Source: Tipula vernalis (taxonomy: Eukaryota; Arthropoda; Insecta; Diptera; Tipulidae). From it: a DNA stretch of 64,000 bases. Positions within the stretch are counted from its first letter, which is position 1; each line of letters begins with the position of its first letter. Of this stretch, positions 54,291 to 64,000 are shown one piece after another. The stretch lies in the NCBI GenBank assembly GCA_958295665.1, contig OY282559.1, positions 266,948,057-267,012,056 on the forward strand, in the 5' to 3' direction. The position numbers were made by a program, and so were the translations under genes. The notes beneath the pieces were generated by a model that was given only the letters and a program-made list of their open reading frames with translations, did not search any database and had not been told where the DNA came from.

Positions 54291-55830
54291 CCAACAAAAT
54301 TTCCTTTGAATTTAGTTTAGAAATTTGAATCGGAAATTGTGAGTGAAATTTAAGGAATATTAGGAATTTAAATTTAAAAAAATGGTTCCGCATTCCAAAC
54401 CAAATAAAATCTTTGATATAAATTATATATAGGAATTGAGTTACAACTCGAATTTTGATTTCACCAAATTTTGACAGAAATAGAAGTTTACATTGCACAA
54501 TAGATGTACTGAGTGGGTTTTCAATTAGGAAACAAAAAAATGAGAGCAAATTAGGTGGAACAAAGAATAGACACATATGTATGTCAAGTTAAACTGGAAA
54601 AGAAAATAGTTTTAATGGATTCAATAAAACCTTGGATGCATCCAGAATAAAATTAGATTACAATTCCATCTAGATTTGAATAAACTTTGAGTGACATTTT
54701 AATCCGAAATTAAGTTAAACTTCCAAACTGTACTTGAATGTTGTTTGTAATTTTGATCACGCCCATTAAATGAAATTGAAATACAAACTTGAGTGAAATT
54801 TGTAGTTTTAACAAATATTTAGTTATTCTACTAATTGTATTCAGACTATAACTTAGTTTAAAATCAAAATGGATTAAAAAAAAATTAAGATTTATAGTCA
54901 GAAATTTAGTTCCAAGCTGTTTTCGAAGTTGAACCAAATGATAAATGGAATTTTGAACATAAGTCTAGTCTAAACTGCTCAACTGCATTCGACAAAGAGG
55001 TAATTGATTAAGATAACGAAATTTTAAAGAGAGAAAATTGGCTTCCATTTTAAACTGGATATAATGAGTTTGAGTTAAATTTCAAATTTTTAAGTTCAAC
55101 TAAAAAATACTGGGGTCAAACAAGATTTGAACAATGTTAGGACTAAAAATTCAATTTCAATCCAATCAACAGTTTGAGCACGAATTTGGATGCAATTTAA
55201 TTAAAAAATATTTAAAAATTCAGTTTGAATTAGAAATTTAATTAACACAAAATTCTGGTTACAATTAAGCTAGAAATTTTATGATATTTTGTTTACAAAT
55301 TAAGTAAAAATTCCAACCTAGTTTTGTCTAAATGTCCTCTCTGAAATCTGAGTAAGTATCGAAGTAATTGAATTTTAAATTTGAATTTGGACTTGAGCAA
55401 AAACATAACTGTCGTGTAGTTTTAATTTAAAAGTTGAGTTTGTATTTCGAATTGGACTGGGAAGAGAAAAATTAAAGAGCAAGTTACAATTATAAAATAG
55501 GCTTCAGCAAAATTATATGTTTAGTAGGGGCAAAATTCTGGAAAAAATTGTTTTTGAATTTCAAAATTTTGGTTGCAATTAGATAACAATTTTTTGACAT
55601 TTTGAATACAAACAGGCTAAGTTCCAAACTTAGTAAAAATTGCAATACGAAACTTGATTGCAATAAAACAACAAAATTATTTAGTATATCAGCACGATGT
55701 ATAAAAGAATATGAATTCTAAACTGTAATTGAAATCTTGACGATAACTTTAATTAAAAATTTAGTTTGAATTGAAATTTGAGTTGAGCAAAAATATGAGC
55801 GTTATTTAGTTTTTCTGTGCTAGAATATTT
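54291..55830. repeat. Field of diverged AT-rich repeats
   Basis: Related phrases recur across 1.5 kb. AGTAAGAATTGAGTTGCAAT (54250) resembles AGTAAAAATTGCAATACGAA (55634). TTGGACTTGAGCAAAAACAT (55389) resembles ATTTGAGTTGAGCAAAAATA (55776). Many copies of 'GAATTTAGTTTAGAAATTTG'-like text occur. Units look to be a few hundred bases long and heavily diverged, like an old satellite or a tandemly copied element tail. No credible coding frame. Confidence 0.5.
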
Positions 55831-56999
55831 TAGTCGAACCGTTACGATGTTCTTTTGAAGTACGTATCGCTTACCAGTCCAAATTTTTAAGCGTATGGAT
55901 AGCTACTTCTCCAGCACTTTGTAACTTTAACAAATAGAATTTAGGGCGTACACTAAGATAGACTACTTGTTACTTGCCAACTGGTCTCGCAGATTGGTTA
56001 GCCGACCTATCATTTTCTTTTCATAGTTTTTTTTTTTTTTTTTTTTTTATTTTCAAGCTTTTATTAAGCTTGTCAAGAAAATGGCAACTTAACGGAATTA
56101 AAAATATGTCATCCTGGTAATTTTTTCGCTTTTTATGTAAACATTTTAAAAAAAAATGTTAAGTAGATGTCAAAAGACACATCATCAAAATGTGTTTCGT
56201 CGTTTCCATGGAAAGTGAGTTAGGTTGAGTTGAAACTTTAACAGCCACTTATTACCACGTTTTCATGAGTACGATTGGGACTAGATTGAGTTGAAACTAG
56301 ATTTACGTTAATTTCAAAAGCGCGTTCTTCGTTTCCATGAAAAGCAGTTAGGTTGAGTTGAAATGTTGACGCCGCTTAGTAAAAACAAGTTTTCTGTTTC
56401 AATTGAGTCTTTGTTGATGTGTTTTAGTTGTTTTCTAAAAATATGTTAAAAATTGATTTCCGTCTAAAGCACCAGTAGTCACCATTTATATTTTTAAATC
56501 GATATAATCATAATAGTTTCGTCGAGTTCAAATAACTTAACGAAACCTAACTCCAATCCCTATTTCCATGAACACAAGCTCCTTCTCAAGCCGGCTTGAA
56601 TCTCACATAGAAAGAAGCTAATCAGGTTTTTATATGATTATCTCACGTTTTTGGAACGAAATCAACATCCTGATTTTTTTTCTACGTTCATGATTTAAAA
56701 TGTGCGCAAAACATAAATATCTTATATGAATTTTTGGTGTTTCTTATTTTAAATTGGTGAATATTATAATTCGCTAGAACAGTACGGTCTTAATAAGTAC
56801 GAAACGTACTAAAGTAAGATTTGTATCTTTGTAGTTTGGTCGTAGCCAGTGTTTCCAAACCATATGTTTTAAAATAAAAACTTCAATAAATGAAAGAAAA
56901 AACTTTTTTTTTCAGTTAAAAAAAACTTCATTACTATTTTAAAATAGGCATACATATGCAAGCATATTTACTTATTATATGTAGAGCAAAACCTCGATT
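55831..56999. other. No gene recognised; poly-T run and direct repeats
   Basis: Contains a T22 run (56027-56048) preceded by TTTTCATAG, and an ATTCCATGR-type direct repeat. CGTTTCCATGGAAAGTGAGT (56200) and CGTTTCCATGAAAAGCAGTT (56333) are each followed by AGGTTGAGTTGAAA, with GATTGAGTTGAAAC once between them (56285). A poly-T run could mark the 3' end of a minus-strand retroposed sequence. No gene is supported. Confidence 0.5.
56027..56048. repeat. Poly-T run (22 bases)
   Basis: Uninterrupted T22. On the minus strand it reads as a poly(A) tail, but no retroelement coding lies directly upstream of it on that strand. Confidence 0.85.
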
Positions 57000-57933
57000 T
57001 ATAGGAATTGGGTTGGTTTGAAAATTTGACAACGGTTCACATCATCTCTTGCCATTATTGGGAAATGTTCCTTGCGGTCATCTAAGGTGAGATATTTGGT
57101 TGAGGTGATAATTTGTGACTAGGTGTGGGTAGTACCGTGTTGTATATCTGGTACGGGAACTACTGACAACAACGTATAGTACCACGTGAATGAGAGTGGT
57201 AGAGTAATTTCAGTGGTTATACCCTGTTGTGTTATCCTACTGCGAACTTTCATACTTTGGCAAATGTGCACTGGAATGGTGATGGAGGGTGGCACGTGTT
57301 GACGATCCTCATATGTTCCATATTCTTGGACCTGGGTGGTTTCTTGTCGTAGTTGGTTTTGCCTCTTTATTAAGTTGTTTATTGATGTGGCAGTGATGTT
57401 TGAATTATGTTTCACCATCTTGGCCGTATTATCAATCAAGGTTGCTTGATTCCTTATTATTAACAATAGTTCGTGCTCGTTGTTATTGACATTCTCAAAA
57501 TAAGCCTCATATTCACTGGCTTCACGTTGAGTGAGAATTCCGAACATGTCTCCCAGGACGATGCCCGTTGGGCCCCCAAACCCCGTTTCACACGTTATTT
57601 TTCCTTGTTGCTGCTTAGTAGCAACTCATTATCAGCGATCAGGTTGCCGAATTTTCATTGCAGTTGTTCTAGAATATTACAGTTTAATCCAGGCAGCTCG
57701 TTACTGACTGCTTGTAGTTCATTGTGAGCTACCTTGTAGTTTTTGATTTCTTCCCAATAGCTGCTCATGTTATATTAAATTACCAGAGTCCATTTCATAG
57801 CGACAATTTCTAAATTGCCTAGCTTCTCGAAGTATATGCCAGTAGACTGGTTGAAAGGTTGGATTTCGACGTTTGCATTAACGAATCCGAATAGACAGCG
57901 CACTGAGAGAGCGGCAATCGCTAGGTGGTTCAT
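57000..57933 (-). pseudogene. Env-like gene of the second BEL element (broken)
   Basis: A signal-peptide-like start (MNHLAIAALSVRCLF, ATG at 57933) lies inside the pol C-terminal frame, as in the first BEL element. Then comes NVEIQPFNQSTGIYFEKLG. After frame breaks, a glycine-rich hydrophobic stretch reads GPTGIVLGDMFGILT (near 57570-57530), followed by a heptad-like region (57547-57119, ANNEHELLLIIRNQATLIDN-type). A stop at 57119 is followed in the same frame by KYLTLDDRKEHFPIM (57095-57050). The membrane segment is missing, and a frameshift lies at the expected processing region. It is a decayed F-type envelope relic. Confidence 0.72.
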
Positions 57934-57934
57934 C

Positions 57935-60350
57935 CTTCCTGTAGGTCTGACTCGGCGGTGCGGTTGTTGTCTAGTCGATGGCTTGTTGTTCTTAGTAAAA
58001 GTTGTACTAGCATCCTTGGTTGCTACGTCCTGCATTGGTGAGAGTGGTTCCATAGGTAATGTCTCCTTTGAATCACCATCAAAAGGTAGCTTGCTTAATT
58101 CGCACCAAGTTATCCTTTCCGACATGAGTGTGAAGAACCCGTCCCAATTTCCAACTTGATACCGGTAGTTAGTCGTCCTTTAATAATACCAATTCATTTA
58201 CTGCTAGATTTGTTTGTACGGTTTTCCATTTGGCCCGTTACTGAAGTTGGTGAAGATATTCTGCCGGCCAGCGTTTGCAGAAACCTTGTGTCCTCTTGAG
58301 GTATAATTTTACTGACTTTACTCCTGCTTCCCATATTTCACCAAAGTGTGGAGTGTGAGGAGGTATAAAGTGCCAGTTTGTTCCATCAGTGGCCAGCATG
58401 GCTGCTACGTCGTCGTGGAATGTTGTTAATGCTGCACGGTACGTCCTTTTCATTATGGTATATGCTTCAACAAAATAGGTTCGATTGTCGGAGAATACAT
58501 CCGTGCACAGTCCTTGCCTGAAGATGAATCTTTTGTAGGCCGCTATGAATGCTTCTGTTATTAGGTTGCTCACTATCTCGATGTGTATGGCCCTTGTAGC
58601 CATGCATATGAATAGGGCGATGTATCTCTTGTAGGATTTCTTACCTCGACCCTTGGTAGTTCTTAGTTGGATGGGCCCTGCATAGTCGATTCCCGTTTTA
58701 GCGAACGGTCTTCCCGACCTCACTCTTGATAATGGTAAACTGCCCATTAGTTGTTCCATATTCTTCTGTTTGTGACGAAATCATGTTATGCATCTTTGTA
58801 TCACTTCTCGTACGGCTCGCCTGCCACAAAAAATCCAATATTTTTGTCTCAGGATTGCCAGTGTTAGTTGTGTGCCACCATTTAGTGTATTTCCCCATTT
58901 GTACACCCATAATGTACTCGATTATTGGTTTTGCTTAGGATTATAGGTTGTTTGCTGGCGATTGCCAGATTTGAGTTCTGAAGACAAGCCATTACACGTA
59001 GCAGTCCTTGGTCATCCTGTAATGGGTTTAGTGAAGCTAGCTTAGTGTCCTTATCTAGCCTTTAATCCTTGGCTATGCATGCGATTTCCCTTTATGATTG
59101 TTCTTTCTGCAACCTGAAGTTCATTCCCGTTTACCAGCTCTTGCTAAGACTTTTTTGTCTGCTATTGTTGATAAATCATAGACAATATGTGACTGTGCGC
59201 TTAATTCTGTTGTATGCAGAGACCTTCTTGAATAGCTCTGAGAATATGTGTGCCCGTTATCACCATCGTCAGCACTACCTTTTCTTCTAGCTCCGGTTGT
59301 AAGTTTAGGTGGTAAGACTGGAGTAACTTCCTCAGTATTCCATTGGGGTGGCATCGTTCTCAGGAAAAATGTTCCATACCACCATAAGTTGTTGTAGATG
59401 AGTTCACTGGGTATTATGCCACGCGAGGCAGTGTCTGCTGGATTTTCCTGAGATTTCACATGATGTTACCTTGTTGGGTTTTGCCAAACCAATGATGGGT
59501 TATTGGTGATAGCCATCATATGGTGCCAAAGAGTTTTAATGACTCAGATTGGAGCGAGCGTTTGGTGGGCTGGTTGTTGGTTAGCTGTAGTTCGGTTATG
59601 TCGAATTCATACAAATCTTCCATCGGGTTGTATAGTATTTCCAACGTTTTTATGCGTTTATTTAGCTTTATTTTAATGTATCCGTTAGCTTGTTGCTCGC
59701 CGGAAATATTTTGTAATAAGAGAGAGTTAGATGCCCATTTTCTTAGAAAAAATCCACCCTGTGCTGTGAGGTCTTGTAGTTCTTGTAGCACCGGTAAAGC
59801 CTCCTCAGTGTTGTCCGCACCAGTGAGTAAGGCCGCCCACATAAAAGTCTGTCATGATGATTTTAGTCGCTACAGGATGTGTACTGCATCCATCCTTGGC
59901 TAGCTGAATTAATGTTCTTACAGCTAGGTAATTGGTCGCGGTAGTTTCATACGTTATAGTATTTAGTCCATATGCCTTCATGGGCTCGAATGGCTCCTTT
60001 CTCCAGAGTAAACGGTGGTAGTCTTGATTTGACATTTTTTCTATGTCGGCTGTGACGACTATCTTGTGTTTTCTCCATCGTAGTAGTATGTTTGCTAAAT
60101 TTTCTTGCAATTTTGGGCCATTTATCATAATGTCGTTTAGTGAGACTCCAATAGTTGTTTTCGCTGTTGCATCAAACACCACTCGAAGCTTGGTTGTTGT
60201 GCTTCCTGGTTTGATAACACCATGGTGAGGTATGTAGTATATTTTTTCGGCAGTTTCATCTTCTGGTTTTTCTTCTGTTAACTCTGAAATGAATTCTTGA
60301 TATAATTGCTTATATGACGTGTCTTTTGTAAATATTTTCTCGATTTGCAT
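57935..60350 (-). pseudogene. BEL pol of the second element (RT, RNase H, integrase)
   Basis: The RT part (60350-59805) has YYIPHHGVIKPGSTTTKLRV, VFDATAKTTIGVSLNDIM, VTADIEKM and MTDFYVGGL. The expected YVDD is YVGG, both aspartates changed (near 59845). A one-base shift then continues into LLTGADNTEEALPVLQEL and FFLRKWASNS (59830-59700). RNase H end: SQENPADTASRGI (59455-59420). Integrase: AKTGIDYAGPIQL, DVFSDNRTYFVEA, HFGEIWEAGVKSV (58705-58300), with the acidic triad positions kept although flanking residues are altered. The C-terminus reaches LPFDGDSKETLP (58080). Several frame breaks; not functional. Confidence 0.85.
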
Positions 60351-60739
60351 AATTATGGTTGGTTCTCTTCTCCGGGATTCTCCAAGTTTGATGTGATTGT
60401 CTTAAATGGAATTTTTACTGTATATCGTCCATCAGCATGCCGTTTCAATGTTGTTTGAAATGTCTTTTCAACCTAATTTTCCTCTTCCGCGCTGCTTCTT
60501 TCCTAAGGAATGTTGTCAATCTCTACAAATAACTGCAGTTGGTCCTCGATTGATTTGGTGATCAACATTGTTGTTCTTGCTTGGTTGTCCATCTTGTCTC
60601 ATCCGATTATAATCCATCCGAACTGTGTTTTGTGCCATTAGTCCTCGATGGTTACCCTTGTTAATGCTGTTAGCTATTATCAATGGATTGCTCCAAGTAT
60701 GACATCAATCGGTTGAGATTGACTCTATTATGGATCCGC

Positions 60740-61750
60740 TTATTTTATGTTGCTAAGCTGGGTCCATGCTCTAGTGTCAATATCAGTTTCAGGTAGTTGT
60801 TGAGTTAGCCTGTTGAATATTAAAGCTTCGATGTTTAAGCTAATGTCTCCATCGAATCTTGGCACTAGCTTTTTGTTGATTGTGTGTCTACAGATTCCTG
60901 CCTCAATGTTTTTCTTCATGATCTTCAATATATTGGTAGGTTTCGAGCTGACAACTGCTGTTGGTAGTAGCACTGGACCTTGTTGGTTAACTATGAGGGT
61001 TTTTGTTGCCCCTTTAGTGGTTGAAGCCACGTTGTTACTATGCAGAAGAGTGTGGTGATGACCTTGACATACAATACATCGTATCCTGGGTGAGCATGAG
61101 TTGATTTTTGATGTACTGTCCTTTGGTTGGATTTTGTGTTAAACAACGTACACAAGTAGTTGTTTCCCTAATCAGTTTGTTTCTGTCTAATATTGACATC
61201 AGTTTGAATTGATTACAGTCCTACAATTGATACCTTCTTTGACATCCTTTTACTAGACACTGGCTGTTTACCGTTGCGGTATGTATCCGTTTTAATGGTG
61301 TCATCTGTCGTGGTGGTGTATTTGTCACTTTAGTGATATCCATAGCCTCTAGTGATTGAAATCTCCTTTCTAGAAATTCAAAAAAAATCCTTTATTTGTG
61401 GAATTTTTCTTGGTTTTCCTAACGTTGTTTCGTTTGGCTTGGGGGTTCAGCGTCTTGTTTTTTACCTAGAATGAACATTACTAGTGCTTCAAAGGGAGAG
61501 TTTGTCTTTAGCTTGTTAATGTTGTGTAGCATTTCGGTTGTAGGATCATGCAAGGATTGAATTTCCCCCGCTGATGCTGTATGTATTGTTGGTAGGGACA
61601 ACAATGAGTTGAAGCACTTATTTGCCAGTAAACTGGCGTTGTTGTACTTTGCTTGCAGTATTTCTCAGGCTTTCGTATAATTGTCATCAGTTGTTGAGAG
61701 ATGACTAATTAACTGGGCTGCTCGTTTTTGTACACATGACTTCAAGTATG
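60740..61750 (-). pseudogene. BEL gag/protease region of the second element
   Basis: From 61750 the minus strand reads RAAQLISHLSTTDDNYTKA, then an in-frame TGA, then EILQAKYNNASLLANK and LLSLPTIHTASAGEIQSLHD (61604-61500), matching the same block of the first BEL gag. A CxxCxGHHHTLLH knuckle is seen at about 61075-61040. It is followed by ATKTLIVNQQGPVLLPTAVV and the protease-linked tail to 60740. The region down to 60350 is too broken to read. Confidence 0.75.
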
Positions 61751-63389
61751 TTATATAAAGTTGGCCATGGGAGAAGCATGCTGATTCCAAATCAATACCA
61801 CATATGTTGAATGTTTGGCCTTGTGACTTATTTATTGTAATTGAAAATGCCAATCGAATTGGGAATTGAAGTCGCTTGAATGGAATTGGCGAATCTGTTG
61901 GTATCATAGGAATACCTGGTATTAATACTCGTACATGTTCTCCTACGAATTTTCCTGTTATAATTGTCGCTTCAATAACATTGCCATAAATTGTTTTAAT
62001 TACCAAGCGAGTTCCGTTACACAATTTGGGCGATTGAATATTGCGCAATAAAATAATTGGAGAACAAATTTTTAATTGCAATTGATGTGGTGCCAAACCT
62101 GGTATATTTATGAAATTTAAAAATGCCGTTGGATAATTAACTGCTTCCCTTTCAAAAAGATTCAAAAATTCTACTTCAATATTTTTGAGCGCTAAAATTG
62201 CACGATTTTGTAACCATTGAATTTGCTTATAGTTTTGTAGAATGTTTGGATGTACATTTGTTATTAATTCTTCCCGAGAATTAACAATTGTACAGTAATT
62301 TTCTGGAAATTCGATTTCTTTGGTTATTTGATCAGCAGCAATTATTCCATTTCCAATGTCAAGCAATTGTTTAGTAAAAAATTCAGCTGAAGGATCGTTT
62401 TGGATAAGTACATGCATATTTGTGGTTAATTTCATTGGTATTACTGTTTGCCATAAAGATGAAGAGTTAAGGCATGCGTTTATTTCATCAGCATATGTTG
62501 ATCGTGGCATAACGGGTAGTGTTGGTCTGAAATCCCCAGAAAGTAAAATTATGGTCCCACCAAAAATATTTGTGTTGTTCTTGAAATCTTTTAATGTTCG
62601 ATCCAATGCCTCCAATGAATGTTTATGAGCCATTGTGCATTCGTCCCAACTTATAATGCGACATTTTTGCAGTACTTTGGCCATATTTGAATTTTTTTTT
62701 ATATTACTTGTTGCGGTTTCATTAGTTTGAATATTTAATGGCAGTTTAAATGCTGAATGCGCTGTACTCCCTCCATCTAATAAGGTTGCAGCAATTCCTG
62801 ACGAAGCAACGGCTAATGCAATGTTACCTTGGGAACGAATTTCTGCTAATAAAAGTGAAATCATGAAAGTTTTTCCAGTTCCGTTTGGGGCATCCAAAAA
62901 AAAGAAGCCCCCAATTTGGGCTTGAACTGCATGTAAAATTCTGTCATAAATAATTTTTTGTTCATCTATCAATTTTGGCTTATTAATTTGAACAAATTCA
63001 AGTAAATCAAGCGTATTGTATGATTGTTCTCGTGAAAGATCATAATTAATTAGATCATTTGCTAATCTTGAAGGTGATGGCAATCCTAAAGTTTGAAGAT
63101 TTTGATTTGAAATAGTCATGCAGATATCCTCAAGTCGAATTAAACAGTCATTGAACATGATTGGTAAGAAATCAATTGTGTTGTCGTTGTGAATACTGCG
63201 ATATGTGTGAAGAATATCCTCAGTCATTGGATTTTTTAATTTTTCCCATAGTTCATTTGAATTGGAAGGACTGCAAATTATAATGATAATGGCGAATAAT
63301 TGGCTTATTTGATTTGGGCATGAGGTAATGACTGCATTGTTTAATGTGGAATCCCAATGTAAATCTGCTTCTAATAAATTCAAAGCCAA
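61750..63389 (-). pseudogene. Helitron Pif1-type helicase, fused in frame to BEL gag
   Basis: A 574-codon minus-strand frame (63389-61665) is a Pif1-like helicase for its first ~545 residues. Walker A is DAPNGTGKTF (166-175), Walker B is IISWDE (245-250). SGDFRPTLPV (284-293) has Pro where Gln is usual. SITINKSQGQTFNICGIDLE (516-535) and FSHGQLY (539-545) are the C-terminal motifs. It would unwind DNA for rolling-circle transposition. From about residue 546 the frame becomes BEL gag (YLKSCVQKRAAQLISHL), so the helicase loses its normal end ('VACSRV...'). The junction is near 61750. The Rep nuclease part lies outside the window. Confidence 0.88.
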
Positions 63390-64000
63390 ACATGCTGCGT
63401 GAAATGTTTGATATTGGTGTCCATTAACTGTTTTTAAATTATTAAATGATGTAGGTCCTCGAACATTAATTAATAATAAACGTACATAGAAAAATTCTTT
63501 TTGATTTGGATGAATGGTGTAAATGCTGCCTAAAACATTTGACTTAAAAATGCCAGGATGTCCATCGACAGGTGTACCTCGTTTTTGAAGTTCCCATTTT
63601 TTTTATCCCACGTATAGTAGGAAGGCATTTCTGAATACAACAAATTATGTGTAAATGAATTTTGTTGTTGACATGTATTAAAAAAATCTGTTAAATTATT
63701 TTTGGTGGAGAAGCAGCTCGCTGTGCAATATTTTGGTCTGTTAAATAACACATTGTCCATTTTGAAGATGTACCGCTAGATGAATTACTGCTGGATCTCT
63801 TTCGTGCATTGAAAATGAAAAAATACGCCAAATAGCCTCGCTGGTGCTTTTATATGTTCCAGTTTGAAATATTGAAATTTCGTCATTTAAATTGTATTGT
63901 CGCTCAATATTGAAAACTGCCATGTCAGTTCCTTTGTTGATATATTTGCAAATATATTTTATGGATTTTACGGATGAGCATAGTTCATCATTAATGTCTG
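63390..64000 (-). pseudogene. Helitron protein, upstream part of helicase region
   Basis: Frames 63923-63741 and 63760-63530 contain STSEAIWRIFSFSMHERDPA, VIHLAVHLQNGQCV, NLTDFFNTCQQQNSF and LYSEMPSYYTWDKK. This is the conserved region between Rep and helicase in insect Helitrons ('EAxWRIFxFxxHxRxPxVxxLxVHLENxQ'). Frameshifts lie near 63750 and between 63530 and 63389. The element continues past the window end. Confidence 0.88.

Larger units (their letters stand above)
57000..61750 (-). mobile_element. Second BEL/Pao element with env-like gene, truncated both ends
   Basis: On the minus strand from 61750: gag core, zinc knuckle, protease region, RT, RNase H, integrase, env-like region to about 57000. 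Its order and motifs parallel the first BEL element (44934-52893), but the sequences are clearly different, so it is another family. No LTR is found on either side. The 5' side is joined to Helitron sequence at about 61750, and the 3' side ends within env. Confidence 0.85.

Noticed and set aside
1..64000. CRISPR array, bacterial operon or phage system
   Set aside because: The tandem repeats present (37.6-38.1 kb, 39.0 kb) lack regular spacers, and all coding evidence is from eukaryotic mobile elements and a PARP16 gene.
1..64000. tRNA or rRNA genes
   Set aside because: I saw no stretch with tRNA A/B-box plus cloverleaf complementarity or rRNA-like conservation; a covariance-model scan would be needed to exclude them.

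Overview
This is transposon-dense, AT-rich insect DNA, most likely from a higher fly (Diptera). The repeats belong to families typical of such genomes: Jockey-like, LOA/R1-like, gypsy-group and BEL/Pao retroelements with env-like genes, Tc1 and mariner relatives, a Helitron and several MITEs. Only one convincing host gene is visible: a single-exon PARP16-type mono-ADP-ribosyltransferase at 17656-18702 (+). It has a C-terminal membrane anchor, and a tyrosine sits where the catalytic histidine is expected. Everything else I can name is mobile DNA, mostly decayed, nested and truncated.

Layout. 0.5-2.3 kb: Tc1 and non-LTR reverse-transcriptase (RT) relics. 2.4-10.75 kb: one decayed Jockey-like element on the minus strand, split by two copies of a ~0.9-kb MITE (7-bp target duplications, TSDs) and by a 3.3-kb palindromic, foldback-like element. 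10.7-13.1 kb: nothing recognisable except a CAC microsatellite. 13.1-16.8 kb: a deleted mariner, a gypsy pol fragment, and a Jockey-type ORF1 fused to that pol. 17.65-18.7 kb: PARP16. 19.3-22.6 kb: a decayed LOA/R1-like element (minus strand) carrying a palindromic element. 22.7-25.1 kb: a second mariner relic, a possible gag relic and an inverted repeat. 25.1-34.74 kb: a gypsy-group retrotransposon (minus strand). A third MITE copy, itself holding a smaller inverted-repeat element, interrupts its integrase. Its 5' LTR is interrupted by a young, 5'-truncated LOA-like element with an intact RT/RNase H frame, flanked by an apparently identical 287-bp direct repeat.

34.7-44.9 kb: mostly anonymous DNA with small inverted-repeat elements, two more MITE copies, and a deleted Tc1-like element. 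The Tc1-like element was hit by a 629-bp element that combines terminal inverted repeats with an internal tandem array and has an 8-bp TSD. 44.93-52.9 kb: a BEL/Pao element with both LTRs, a 5-bp TSD, gag, pol and an env-like gene, all with stops and frameshifts. 53.7-56.4 kb: a Jockey-like RT relic, a field of diverged AT-rich repeats and a poly-T run. 57.0-61.75 kb: a second BEL/Pao fragment (minus strand) with env, joined in frame at about 61.75 kb to a Helitron Pif1-type helicase that runs off the window end.

The elements do not work together as a system. What ties the window together is insertion history: several insertions can be ordered by nesting and TSDs. The strongest candidates for something unusual are the 287-bp duplication around the LOA-like insertion, the altered PARP16 active site, the 7-bp-TSD MITE family, the 3.3-kb palindromic element and the inverted-repeat/tandem-array element.
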